Part shown: piece by piece, positions 8,424 through 16,612 of the stretch | How the letters are laid out: each line of letters begins with the position of its first letter | Position numbering within the stretch: the stretch's first letter is position 1 | Assembly (NCBI RefSeq): GCF_009746625.1 | Contig: NZ_VWXL01000108.1 | Coordinates: 1-64,000, forward strand | Origin: Caproicibacter fermentans | Lineage (GTDB): Bacteria; Bacillota; Clostridia; Oscillospirales; Acutalibacteraceae | Reading direction: 5' to 3' | Length of the DNA stretch: 64,000 bases | Made by a program: the position numbers and the translations under genes | The notes under the pieces: generated by a model | What the model saw: only the letters and a program-made list of their open reading frames with translations | Database searches by the model: none | What the model was told of the DNA's origin: nothing

Positions 8424-9604
8424 TTGATTACCTGAAATCTGCTTTCCGGAATCTGGGACGAAAAAGCGCCAGAACCTTTTTGACCATATTGGGCATCGTG
8501 ATCGGAGTTTCTTCCGTAATTATCGTTGCCAGTATCAGTCAGTGCGGAACAAATTCCTTAAACTCGGAGCTGGACAGTCTCGGACTCAGCGGCTTGTCGA
8601 TTACCACAAAAAAGGGAAAGAACGTCTCGCTTACCTCAGGAGATTTAAATTCGATTCGAAAAATCAGTCAGGTTCAGCAGGCTTCCCCAATTCTTGTGGA
8701 AAACACCAATATTACCCTTCGGAAAGGCACCACAACCGCATTGCTTTGGGGCATTGACACCAAGGCAAGCGATATCATTTCCGTAAAGGTTCTTTATGGC
8801 CGTCTGTTCAATAAGAGAGATGTCAATGCCTGTGCAAACGTTTGTTTGGTGGACAAAGAATTTTCCAGAAGCGCTTACCAAAGAAGCAACATCATAGGCA
8901 AAAGTATTTCTTTTCAATGCGGCGGTATTGAGCAGGCATTTACCGTCGTTGGTGTAGTCAAGACCGGAACCGGCCTTTTGCAGAATCTGATCGGCGATTA
9001 TATTCCTACATTTGTATATGTTCCTTATACGACCGTCCAGGCTTCAGCCGGCCGCAGCGATTTCGACGAGATAGCGGTTAAAATCAAAGCGGGGGATAGC
9101 GCTGAAAATGTGGGGAAGATGATTGTCAGTAATTTAGACGCCAGCAATGGTACTGAAGACGCGTTCGTTTCCAATAACCTTGCAAAGCAAAAAGACGGGT
9201 TAATACAGATTCTCGATCTTGTAACATTAATTCTGTCTGCGGTGGGTTCCATATCATTACTGGTCGCAAGCCTGAGCATTATGACGGTAATGCTTGTGTC
9301 GGTAAACGAAAGGACCAGGGAGATAGGCATTAAAAAGGCGCTGGGCGCTACCCGTGGAGCTATTATGCTGGAATTCTTGTTTGAAGCCGCGCTGATTTCC
9401 GTAATCGGTTGCATTCTTGGAATAGGGGTTGGGTATTTAGTCTCTTTCGCCGGGGCATCCTACCTTCATGTAATACTCAGCATCCGAACGGACATTATTT
9501 TACTGGCAACAGGTTTTTCTGTTCTTACCGGTATTATTTTCGGCGTTTATCCGGCTTATAAGGCAGCATGTTTGAAACCGGTAGACGCATTGAGGCAGGA
9601 GTAA
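8420..9604 (+). CDS. MacB-type ABC transporter permease (FtsX family)
   Basis: A 394-residue permease with an N-terminal transmembrane segment after LGRKSARTFLTILGIVIGV, a large extracytoplasmic MacB-like domain (residues ~45-260), and three C-terminal transmembrane helices; VNERTREIGIKKALGAT is the FtsX-family signature. Start is GTG at 8420, overlapping the adaptor stop. Unlike full MacB, it carries no nucleotide-binding domain, and no ATPase gene lies beside it. The ATPase must be supplied elsewhere or shared. A role in antimicrobial peptide or lipid export is typical of the family but not shown here. Confidence 0.87.
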   Translation: MIDYLKSAFRNLGRKSARTFLTILGIVIGVSSVIIVASISQCGTNSLNSELDSLGLSGLSITTKKGKNVSLTSGDLNSIRKISQVQQASPILVENTNITLRKGTTTALLWGIDTKASDIISVKVLYGRLFNKRDVNACANVCLVDKEFSRSAYQRSNIIGKSISFQCGGIEQAFTVVGVVKTGTGLLQNLIGDYIPTFVYVPYTTVQASAGRSDFDEIAVKIKAGDSAENVGKMIVSNLDASNGTEDAFVSNNLAKQKDGLIQILDLVTLILSAVGSISLLVASLSIMTVMLVSVNERTREIGIKKALGATRGAIMLEFLFEAALISVIGCILGIGVGYLVSFAGASYLHVILSIRTDIILLATGFSVLTGIIFGVYPAYKAACLKPVDALRQE

Positions 9605-9606
9605 TC

Positions 9607-10353
9607 ATGCGTTTTCTGAAAATCCCGAATCTTCCGGAGTCGGACGTCGTTTTGGCAGCCGTCTCCCATACATATCCCGGTATTCTGTCGGGGCTAACCG
9701 GTCTTGGTGTCAAAGTAATTCCCGTGCAACCGGCAAAGTTTCTTGAGCCCCCGGTACAGAGCCACGCGGACCTGTTGTGCCAGCCTTTGGGAGCTAACCG
9801 AATCATTGCGGCAAAAGGGGAAGAATCCCTGAAATTGGCATTAGAAAATTACGGATTTCGCATTGCGGAATCAGCTTTCATGATCGAAAGTCCTTATCCG
9901 AAGGACTGCGCTTTAAATGCGGCCCGCATCGGAAAATTTCTAATTGCAAATAAAAAAATTATCGATCCGAATCTTTTGTATTATTCAAATAAAGAAAATA
10001 TAAAATTTGTTGACGTCAGACAGGGATACGCAAAATGCTCGGTAGCGATAGCAGACGAAAAATCCATTATTACAGCGGATTGCGGAATCCAGGCGGCAGC
10101 ATTGAAGGCCGGTTTCAGCGTACTGAAAATTCAGCCTGGATTCATTAAACTCGCGGGATTTCCTTATGGCTTTTTGGGCGGAGCCTGCGGTCTGATCGGA
10201 AAAAGAAAAATAGCATTTGCCGGCAATCCAGTTTATCATCCGGATTACCAAAAAATCAAAGAATTTCTTGACTGTAGAAAAATTGAAATCATTTCTCTCT
10301 ACGACGGACCTCTTTTAGACGTCGGAGGAATTATCCCTTTGATGGAACGGTAG
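9607..10353 (+). CDS. DUF6873-like protein (possible guanidine-modifying-enzyme fold)
   Basis: A 248-residue soluble protein similar to a Clostridia family of unknown function that I recognise as DUF6873. Conserved-looking blocks are DCALNAARIGKFLIAN, VRQGYAKCSVAI, IITADCGIQAAALKAG, GFPYGFLGGACGLIG and a final SLYDGPLLDVGGIIPL. The family has been linked to the GME (arginine deiminase-like) fold, but I cannot identify a catalytic triad with certainty. Start is ATG 9607, five bases after AGGAG; the longer frame overlaps the permease. It begins two bases after the permease stop, so it is probably co-transcribed with the adaptor-permease pair. Confidence 0.7.
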   Translation: MRFLKIPNLPESDVVLAAVSHTYPGILSGLTGLGVKVIPVQPAKFLEPPVQSHADLLCQPLGANRIIAAKGEESLKLALENYGFRIAESAFMIESPYPKDCALNAARIGKFLIANKKIIDPNLLYYSNKENIKFVDVRQGYAKCSVAIADEKSIITADCGIQAAALKAGFSVLKIQPGFIKLAGFPYGFLGGACGLIGKRKIAFAGNPVYHPDYQKIKEFLDCRKIEIISLYDGPLLDVGGIIPLMER

Positions 10354-10366
10354 GAAATAAAGAATC

Positions 10367-10395
10367 TTGACAGAAATAAAAAAGCGGGATATAAT
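10367..10395 (+). promoter_or_regulatory. Perfect consensus sigma-A promoter for the Xer-type recombinase
   Basis: TTGACA at 10367-10372, a 17-base spacer, and TATAAT at 10390-10395: both boxes and the spacing equal the vegetative consensus. Such a promoter should be very strong unless repressed. A near-perfect palindrome begins inside the -10 box (see separate entry). Confidence 0.85.
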
Positions 10396-10422
10396 TATAC
10401 AAAATAAATATTTTGTATAATT
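10393..10422. promoter_or_regulatory. 30-bp perfect palindrome overlapping the -10 box, candidate operator
   Basis: Two 14-base arms (AATTATACAAAATA and its reverse complement) are separated by AA. The palindrome starts in the TATAAT box and covers the expected transcription start. No T-run follows, so it is not a normal terminator. The position is that of a classical repressor operator. It does not match Fur, Rex, CodY or LexA sites as I know them, and NrdR only loosely. Confidence 0.6.
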
Positions 10423-10483
10423 CAGGGGACTCAAAAGCCTAAAAATAGGATTTTATTCGATTTGTGAAAGGATTCGTAACTAA

Positions 10484-11491
10484 ATGAAACCTGAAATGCT
10501 TGCAGAGGCACCGCCGGTAGTCCGTGAATTTCTGGGCTACATTGGTACAATTCGCGGAAAATCACCGAAAACTGTTGAAGAATACTATCTTGATCTACGT
10601 ACGTTTTTTCGTTACATAAAACTGCAGCGCGGATTGGTTCCGCCGGGCACGAAATTTGAGGAGATAAAAATTTCCGATGTTACGATTGATCTGATCAAAA
10701 CAATCGATTTGACGCAGGTATTCGAATATATGAATTATCTGAGTTCCGAACGCAGCAACAGTTCGGCCACCAGATCGCGAAAAGTGTCAAGTCTCCGCAG
10801 TTTTTTTAAATACCTGACCAACAAAGCAGGAAAACTTGAAAATAACCCTGTCAAAGAACTGGAAACCCCCAAAACAAAAAAATCGCTTCCAAAGTATTTG
10901 TCGCTTGAGCAAAGTTTGGAACTTCTGTCAAAAGTTGAAGGAAAAACAAGGGAAAGAGATTATTGCATTTTAGTCCTTTTCTTAAATTGCGGGATGCGCC
11001 TTTCAGAGCTTGTAGGTCTGAATTTAACGGATCTTCACGAAGGAAATTCCACTGTAAAAATAACCGGCAAAGGCAACAAGGAACGTATTGTTTATTTGAA
11101 CGAAGCATGCCACGATGCAATAAAACGTTATTTGGCTGTGCGCCCACGGGAAGGCTTAATTGATAAGAACGCTCTGTTTATCAGCGGACAGAGAAAAAGG
11201 ATCAGCCCCAAAACCGTTCAGTATCTGGTTAAAAAATATCTGTCTGAAATTGATTTAGGCGGACCCGGCTATTCCGTACATAAGCTCCGCCATACGGCTG
11301 CCACATTAATGTACCAACACGGGCACGTTGATATTCGAGTCTTAAAGGACATTCTGGGGCATGAGAATCTAAGCACGACCGAAATTTACACGCATCTTTC
11401 AAGTGAACAGATGGAAACAGCCGCGCAGGCCAATCCTCTTTCTCATGTGAAGCAAAGAGGCCCTCTTATTAACAAGGAGAATAAAAAATAA
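10484..11491 (+). CDS. Tyrosine recombinase, XerC/XerD family
   Basis: A 335-residue site-specific recombinase. The SAM-like N-terminal core-binding domain spans residues ~10-115 and the catalytic domain follows. The catalytic residues are visible: Arg in GMRLSELVGL, Lys in GKGNKERIVYL, HKLRH, His in LGHENLSTTEIYTHL and the Tyr in the same motif. It is slightly longer than classical XerC/D (~300). Xer enzymes resolve chromosome dimers at dif; a second Xer-type gene lies 0.9 kb away on the opposite strand. It may be the host XerC or an accessory recombinase. The promoter and palindromic operator suggest it is switchable, unlike most housekeeping xer genes. Confidence 0.88.
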   Translation: MKPEMLAEAPPVVREFLGYIGTIRGKSPKTVEEYYLDLRTFFRYIKLQRGLVPPGTKFEEIKISDVTIDLIKTIDLTQVFEYMNYLSSERSNSSATRSRKVSSLRSFFKYLTNKAGKLENNPVKELETPKTKKSLPKYLSLEQSLELLSKVEGKTRERDYCILVLFLNCGMRLSELVGLNLTDLHEGNSTVKITGKGNKERIVYLNEACHDAIKRYLAVRPREGLIDKNALFISGQRKRISPKTVQYLVKKYLSEIDLGGPGYSVHKLRHTAATLMYQHGHVDIRVLKDILGHENLSTTEIYTHLSSEQMETAAQANPLSHVKQRGPLINKENKK

Positions 11492-11525
11492 AGGGGCGGT
11501 TTTCACCCCCCTTTATGCTTTATTT
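11490..11525 (+). terminator. Intrinsic terminator after the recombinase gene
   Basis: AAAGGGG pairs with CCCCTTT around a loop of about 12 bases, overlapping the stop codon, and is followed by the T-rich stretch ATGCTTTATTT. It also lies at the end of the convergent DUF624 gene. Confidence 0.6.
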
Positions 11526-11534
11526 CTCAAGAAG

Positions 11535-12335
11535 CTATTCCTTTTTATCGGATTCACCCCGGAGACTGTTCTGGTATGGCTGAATCATTGTTTTGTCAAC
11601 CAACGGATAGATTGTAAAATTAATCAGAAACATTCCGAAAGAAAAAAACAACGTTAATACAAATACGATCCCAATCATTAAACTGAGCGCCATAATCTGA
11701 GACAAATAAAGAATCAGCGTCAAAGCTGCCAATAATACGGTAATCAAAATATTACGCCATAATCCGATAATTGAAAAGATTAATGCGTTCTTGTAAATTT
11801 GCAGAAGATTTAAGTCAAATGTGACAGCCATGAGTGGAACATAATATTGAGCAAATATCAGTAAAAATGCTATTGCGATGCACAGGCATAAAGCAACCGC
11901 ATATAAAGTTCCATCCATAAGTTTATGATAATAAAATCGAATCGAAACGCTGAGCACCAAATACAGAAGAATACAAACAACTCCGTTTGCCAGAAACATC
12001 TTCCAATTTTGTTTTATCGCATCGAAAAAATCTCCCATTAAAAACGCGTGTTCTTCACGGGCATAATTTCTTGTTACAAAAGTCAGACCCGCTAAAAACG
12101 GTGATATCAGCAGGATGGATATGATGACCAGCAAATAATCAGGAATCAGATTTCGAAGCAAATACGTGATTGCCAGCGCTATGACAACAAAAACAGAGAA
12201 TAGAAGATTCAGTTCTATCAGCTGAGTAAACTTTCGAAAAAAAATCGCAAAGAAACGGAGAAACGCATTCTTTTTCGGCTCGTCTTTCCTTACGCCGGGG
12301 CCAGGTTTATTATAGTCAATGTGAAAAAGTCCCAA
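11535..12335 (-). CDS. DUF624 (YesL-like) membrane protein
   Basis: A 266-residue protein with about six transmembrane helices of the DUF624/YesL family, which is widespread in Firmicutes and unassigned. A hydrophilic N-terminus (about 35 residues, HIDYNKPGPGVRKDE) precedes the first helix. It starts 15 bases downstream of xerD on the same strand and may be read through from that operon. In other bacteria YesL-type genes occur near carbohydrate uptake clusters; nothing here supports that role. Confidence 0.78.
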   Translation of the reverse strand: MGLFHIDYNKPGPGVRKDEPKKNAFLRFFAIFFRKFTQLIELNLLFSVFVVIALAITYLLRNLIPDYLLVIISILLISPFLAGLTFVTRNYAREEHAFLMGDFFDAIKQNWKMFLANGVVCILLYLVLSVSIRFYYHKLMDGTLYAVALCLCIAIAFLLIFAQYYVPLMAVTFDLNLLQIYKNALIFSIIGLWRNILITVLLAALTLILYLSQIMALSLMIGIVFVLTLFFSFGMFLINFTIYPLVDKTMIQPYQNSLRGESDKKE

Positions 12336-12349
12336 AAAGTATCTCTCCC

Positions 12350-13243
12350 CTACCCTAATTTAGCCCTGGGATGGCATTGATTATACACTTCCTTGCAATG
12401 ATCATTTAATAGATGGACATAAACCTGTGTGGACGATATGTCGGCATGACCCATCATTGCCTGAATATCCTTCAGTTCAGCCCCGTTCTCCAGAAGATGA
12501 AGCGCAAAAGAATGGCGCAAGGTGTGCGGTGTAATTTCTTTCACAATTTTGGCCTGTTCCGCATACCCCTTTACGATCTTCCAAAAGCCTTGGCGGGTTA
12601 ACCGCCGCCCGTTCAGGTTGACAAACAAGGCCTGTCCCCCCGCGGGAGTGATCATATGGGAACGCACCCTGACAATGTAATCGGATATTGCGCTGATCGC
12701 GGTGGGATATACCGGAATAACACGCTCGCTCCGGGCCGTGCTGCACCGCAGCATTCCGGTTCGCAGATTTATGCTGCCGATATCCAAATCCACCAACTCG
12801 GTTGCCCGGATCCCCGTCGCATAAAGAAGTTCCAGCATCGCCTTATCGCGGCATCCTTTCGGCTCTCTGGTATCCGGCTGCGATAACAGCAGTTCAATTT
12901 CTTTTCCGCTTAATATCTGTGGAAATTTTTTTTCGATTTTCTCCAGGTGAATTGCTTTTGCCGGATTAACCGTAGTATAGCCGAAAAGAACCATATACTG
13001 ATAAAAGCATCGAATGGATGCAATATTTCGCGTGATAGTTGCGTCGGACTTTTTGTTCTGTTTCATGTCCTTAATGTAAGAGTTGATTTGATCCGCATCA
13101 ACCGACGCCGGATCATCCCTCCCATTTTGGGTCAAATAAGAAATAAAATGTTCCACATCTCTTACATACGACTCCAGTGTATTCGCTGAAACCGATTTCT
13201 GGTTCACTAAATAATCACTGAAACTTGAACAAAAATCCTTCAT
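12350..13243 (-). CDS. xerD: Tyrosine recombinase XerD
   Basis: A 297-residue Xer recombinase of standard length. Catalytic positions are present: Arg in TGIRATELVDLD, HTLRH, His in MMGHADISSTQVYVHL and its Tyr nucleophile. It is preceded closely by a SpoIIM-like gene; spoIIM and ripX/xerD are also near neighbours in Bacillus, which supports assigning this copy as the chromosomal XerD. It resolves chromosome dimers at dif together with a XerC-type partner, possibly the recombinase at 10484. Confidence 0.9.
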   Translation of the reverse strand: MKDFCSSFSDYLVNQKSVSANTLESYVRDVEHFISYLTQNGRDDPASVDADQINSYIKDMKQNKKSDATITRNIASIRCFYQYMVLFGYTTVNPAKAIHLEKIEKKFPQILSGKEIELLLSQPDTREPKGCRDKAMLELLYATGIRATELVDLDIGSINLRTGMLRCSTARSERVIPVYPTAISAISDYIVRVRSHMITPAGGQALFVNLNGRRLTRQGFWKIVKGYAEQAKIVKEITPHTLRHSFALHLLENGAELKDIQAMMGHADISSTQVYVHLLNDHCKEVYNQCHPRAKLG

Positions 13244-13266
13244 TTTGTTCTATCTCCTCAATTTTG

Positions 13267-13917
13267 TTAAAAAGAAAACAGGCCGCCGAAACAGGCGGAT
13301 AAAAGCAAATCAATCAGTGCCGATAAAAAAGCGACTCCCAAAATGGCGCCGAATTGCAAAACGTAAATTTTCAGCTTTGCTTGGTTTATCGTTTTGGATC
13401 CGCAGGATGCCAGCAGACGGGAAAAACCAATTCCCTCCCTGGCAGCAAGTAAAACCGATATGCAGCAGACTAAAGCTCCGGGCAATATCACGACCAGATT
13501 AAATAAAATCCCAAGCCCGCCGTAAGCCGCGTAAAGGTACCCGGAAGTAAGCCCCAGTCCAAATCCTCTGAAAAAAGGAATAAACGGGATCAGCAGCACT
13601 CCCCACATGGAAAGACCGCATAAAAAACATGCGAAAACGAAAAGGAAAGCCGAAGCAAAAGACGCTGTAAAAATGGAAAGGAAAGAAGCGGTCAGGCGCG
13701 CTTTAAAATTTCCGGCAAAAAGAAAATCCATCCGCTCCAACGCCTGCGTATCCGCATTTCTAGCGTAAACGGCCCCCACGGCCATTCCCACCAAAAACAC
13801 AAGCGCCAGAAGTACCAGTTCCCAGTTCAGACGTGCCGCTTTCAACATCTCACGCCCGCAGAATGTTGAATTTTTACGAATTCCGCGGGCAACAACAATT
13901 ACCCTGCTCATACTCAT
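13267..13917 (-). CDS. spoIIM: Stage II sporulation protein M-like
   Basis: A 216-residue membrane protein with about five helices, matching SpoIIM/DUF95. In Bacillus, SpoIIM forms a mother-cell complex with SpoIID and SpoIIP that drives septal peptidoglycan thinning and engulfment. The segment FIPFFRGFGLGLTSGYLY fits the family pattern for the loop and fourth helix. Start is the ATG of MSMSRV, five bases after GGAGG. It sits between proC and xerD on the minus strand, with a 23-base gap to xerD. The call rests on topology, length, one motif and its xerD neighbour. Confidence 0.75.
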   Translation of the reverse strand: MSMSRVIVVARGIRKNSTFCGREMLKAARLNWELVLLALVFLVGMAVGAVYARNADTQALERMDFLFAGNFKARLTASFLSIFTASFASAFLFVFACFLCGLSMWGVLLIPFIPFFRGFGLGLTSGYLYAAYGGLGILFNLVVILPGALVCCISVLLAAREGIGFSRLLASCGSKTINQAKLKIYVLQFGAILGVAFLSALIDLLLSACFGGLFSF

Positions 13918-13974
13918 ACATTCCTCCCAACGGAGCACCTATCAAAATGTATGAGGGACAAACGGATTCTATGT

Positions 13975-14784
13975 TTACTTTCCCAGTTCAATCGCTCGCT
14001 CAGTACAAGCTTTCATTGCTGCATCGATAACCTTTTCGAATTGACTCTTCTTCAAAACATCCAGTGCCGCAATCGTTGTGCCTCCCTTGGAAGAAACCTT
14101 CCGAATCAGCTCATCCGGCGTATTTCCCGAATCCAAAAGCATTTTAGCACTGCCCTCCAGCGTCTGGCAGAAAAGAGGAAGCGATATGCCCGGCTCTATT
14201 CCCTGCTTCTGCGCGCTTTCGATTACCGCTTTGGCAAACAGATAGATATAAGCCGGGCTGCTGCCGTTTACGCTGATGACAGCGTCCATTTGGCTTTCGA
14301 CAATCTGTGAAACGATACCGCAGGAAGAAAAAAGATTCAAAACCAACTGATAGGCAAGGTCCGTTACATTTTCGGTTCTGCAGACAGCAGTAGCACCCTT
14401 GCCCAATAAAAGCGGAGTGTTCGGCATTGCGCGTATCACAGGACAACTACAGGCAAGAGCGCCTGTAATGGACTCCGAAGAGATGCCGGCCGCAATAGAG
14501 ACCAAAGTCTTTGTTTCATTGACCGCCGGACGGATTTCCGAAAGCATCTCAGGAAAACTTTGGGGTTTTACGGCGAGAAAAATAATATCGCATGTTCTGA
14601 CCAGATCGAGGGCCGAATTCACGGTCAAAACGCCCGCCTTACGGTGCAGGTTCTCCCTTTTTTCCTGATGAATATCAAATACGTAGATGTGATCCGCAGG
14701 AAAAGTGTTTGCTTGGACGACACCACAAACAATGGCGGACGTCATGTTTCCGCCTCCGATAAATCCAACTTTCTGAAATTCCAT
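13975..14784 (-). CDS. proC: Pyrroline-5-carboxylate reductase
   Basis: A 269-residue NAD(P)H-dependent enzyme that catalyses the last step of proline synthesis. The N-terminal dinucleotide-binding motif is VGFIGGGNMTSAI. The C-terminal part carries SPAYIYLFAKAVIESA and SKGGTTIAALDVL, the conserved P5CR signature. Length is typical. The ATG has a strong CGGAGGA site a few bases upstream. A likely promoter (TTGATT, 17 bases, TAGTAT) lies in the 150-base gap after scfB. Confidence 0.94.
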   Translation of the reverse strand: MEFQKVGFIGGGNMTSAIVCGVVQANTFPADHIYVFDIHQEKRENLHRKAGVLTVNSALDLVRTCDIIFLAVKPQSFPEMLSEIRPAVNETKTLVSIAAGISSESITGALACSCPVIRAMPNTPLLLGKGATAVCRTENVTDLAYQLVLNLFSSCGIVSQIVESQMDAVISVNGSSPAYIYLFAKAVIESAQKQGIEPGISLPLFCQTLEGSAKMLLDSGNTPDELIRKVSSKGGTTIAALDVLKKSQFEKVIDAAMKACTERAIELGK

Positions 14785-14937
14785 TATCTTCCTCCGGACG
14801 ATTTTATATCTTTATACTAAACCAATTCGCAACTCGAATCAATACAAAAAATTACAGGATTTTCATTTTTATAAATTATGTAAAAATTCGACCCGCAAAT
14901 TTATGTAAACCCATAAAAATGAGACCAGATCTGAAAC

Positions 14938-16308
14938 TTATTTTTGATCTGCCAGAGCCGCCTGAATCATAATAGCACATTCAAGCCTCTTCTTTTCCAG
15001 CGAACAGGAAATGGCGTGCGGCTTATGAATATCTCCCGCGTACTGAAGGTTGTTTGCGTTACAGCCGCCGCTGCAGTAAAATTTCGCCCAGCAGTTTTTG
15101 CACTCCGGCTTGGAGTAAACATTGGCTAACGCAAAGCTGTCCTTCATATCGGTATTCAGACTGCCGTCCAAGACACTGCCCATTTTCCATTCTTCCTGAC
15201 CCACGAACTGATGACATGGATAAATATCCCCCGTGGGGGTTATCGCTACATATTCGTTCCCGCAGCTGCAGCCGCGCAGCCTTCTGATGGCACAGGGGCC
15301 CTGGTCCAAATCTATCATAAAGTGGTAAAAGTCAAACTCTTTTCCCTCTTTACTGCGCTGAATAATCAAATTGGATAGTGTTTCATATTCCTCGAAAATT
15401 CTGGGCAAGTCCTCTTCCTTGACGGAATAATCCAGTTTTTCTTCAGAAACAACCGGTTCCATGGAAATTTCATTGAAGCCCAGATCCAGCAAATGCTGAA
15501 TGTCCTTTGTAAAATCCAGATTATATTTCGTAAAAGTTCCCCTGACGTAATAATCCTTATCTTTGCTGCGCTCCTTTACCAGCTTTTGAAATTTTGGCAA
15601 GACGCTGTCATAGCACCCAGATCCGTCCACTCTGACTCGAAGCCTGTCATGGACACTCTTTCTGCCGTCAAAGGATAAAATACAGTTTGACATTTCGCGA
15701 TTAATAAAATCAATCTTATCGTCACTTAACAGCAGACCGTTCGTCGTAATGGTAAATCGAAAGTTCTTGTCATATTTTTTTTCAATACTGCGCGCGTATT
15801 CCACAGTTTTTTTCACTACGTCAAAATTCATCAGCGGTTCGCCGCCAAAAAAATCGACCTCAAGATTATGACGCCCTTTTGATTTCTCAACTAAAAAATC
15901 GATTGCGCTTTTTGCAACCTCAAACGGCATCAGCATTCTTTCTCCGCCAAAATCGCCCTGAGCAGCAAAACAATATTCGCACCTAAGATTGCAGTCGTGC
16001 GCAATATTCAGACACATGGACTTAATTGGCGCGCTTTTCAGCATAGCCGCAAATTTTTCATACTCATCCGGAGAATACAGCTGGCCTTTCCTGTTAAGCT
16101 CCCGTATTTCCTCATATGCTTCCCGCACGGTATCTTCATCATAACGGTCCTTTAAAGCGTCCGTCATCGCTTCAGGCGGATGCTCGGGGATCTCGCCTTC
16201 CTCCAAATAATCCAGCATGTCAAACGGAGCTTCGTCAAACAAATGCACGGCGCCGCTATTGGCGTCCAAAACGATATGATAGCCGTTTAAGGAATACTTG
16301 TGAATCAT
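14938..16308 (-). CDS. scfB: SCIFF peptide radical SAM maturase
   Basis: A 456-residue radical SAM enzyme with the CxxxCxxC motif in DCNLRCEYCFAAQGDFGG near residue 104 and a C-terminal SPASM domain (CKNCWAKFYCSGGC) for auxiliary iron-sulfur clusters. The N-terminal ~90 residues form the peptide-recognition region. The family installs thioether crosslinks on Cys residues of the SCIFF peptide, giving a ranthipeptide. The gene lies directly downstream of scfA, with a 9-bp-stem hairpin between them. GGAG is eight bases before the ATG. The assignment is firm because the precursor is adjacent. Confidence 0.96.
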   Translation of the reverse strand: MIHKYSLNGYHIVLDANSGAVHLFDEAPFDMLDYLEEGEIPEHPPEAMTDALKDRYDEDTVREAYEEIRELNRKGQLYSPDEYEKFAAMLKSAPIKSMCLNIAHDCNLRCEYCFAAQGDFGGERMLMPFEVAKSAIDFLVEKSKGRHNLEVDFFGGEPLMNFDVVKKTVEYARSIEKKYDKNFRFTITTNGLLLSDDKIDFINREMSNCILSFDGRKSVHDRLRVRVDGSGCYDSVLPKFQKLVKERSKDKDYYVRGTFTKYNLDFTKDIQHLLDLGFNEISMEPVVSEEKLDYSVKEEDLPRIFEEYETLSNLIIQRSKEGKEFDFYHFMIDLDQGPCAIRRLRGCSCGNEYVAITPTGDIYPCHQFVGQEEWKMGSVLDGSLNTDMKDSFALANVYSKPECKNCWAKFYCSGGCNANNLQYAGDIHKPHAISCSLEKKRLECAIMIQAALADQK

Positions 16309-16335
16309 TTACATTTCTCCATCCGAACAAAATTT

Positions 16336-16357
16336 AAGGGACAGAATCCTGTCCCTT
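16336..16357 (-). terminator. Intercistronic hairpin between scfA and scfB
   Basis: AAGGGACAG and CTGTCCCTT form a perfect 9-bp stem with a 4-base loop, about 30 bases before the scfB start. A weak T stretch (AAATTTTG) follows on the minus strand. It probably limits transcription into the maturase so that the precursor peptide is made in excess. Confidence 0.65.
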
Positions 16358-16390
16358 TTGCGGTTATTTCAAAACCGTTTAATTCTGTTA

Positions 16391-16537
16391 TTATCTGTTC
16401 TTATTTTCGCATTTCTGGTTGGCAACCGTGCAGGATGTCTTGCATGCCGACTGGCAGGATGCCTGGCATTCGCCGCAGCCGCCTTTTGCAGCGCTTTCCT
16501 TAAGATTCGCTTGATTCAGCGTTCTGATCTGCTTCAA
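16391..16537 (-). CDS. scfA: SCIFF ranthipeptide precursor (six cysteines in forty-five residues)
   Basis: A 48-residue peptide beginning MKQIRTLNQANLKES with a C-terminal half containing GGCGECQASCQSACKTSC. The six Cys are at 21, 24, 28, 32, 36 and 43, the defining pattern of the SCIFF family. The start codon is TTG at 16537, eight bases after GGAGG; there is no ATG in frame. Residues 1-18 form the leader recognised by the maturase. The biological role of SCIFF is unknown, although it is nearly universal in Clostridia. Neighbours are a TIGR04086 membrane protein upstream and scfB downstream. Confidence 0.96.
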   Translation of the reverse strand: MKQIRTLNQANLKESAAKGGCGECQASCQSACKTSCTVANQKCENKNR

Positions 16538-16612
16538 TTTAAAAGCCTCCGTTTCACTGTGTTAGATAAGGTCGAAACTATTATAGCAACGATACAGGAA
16601 ATAGTCAAAAAA

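Noticed and set aside
10393-10422. Palindrome read as a terminator
   Set aside because: It lies at the transcription start, is all A/T-rich and lacks a trailing T-run; operator is the better fit.
10484-13243. Prophage or integron suggested by two tyrosine recombinases in 3 kb
   Set aside because: No phage, cassette or attachment-site features surround them; the xerD copy has the conserved spoIIM context and the other resembles XerC.
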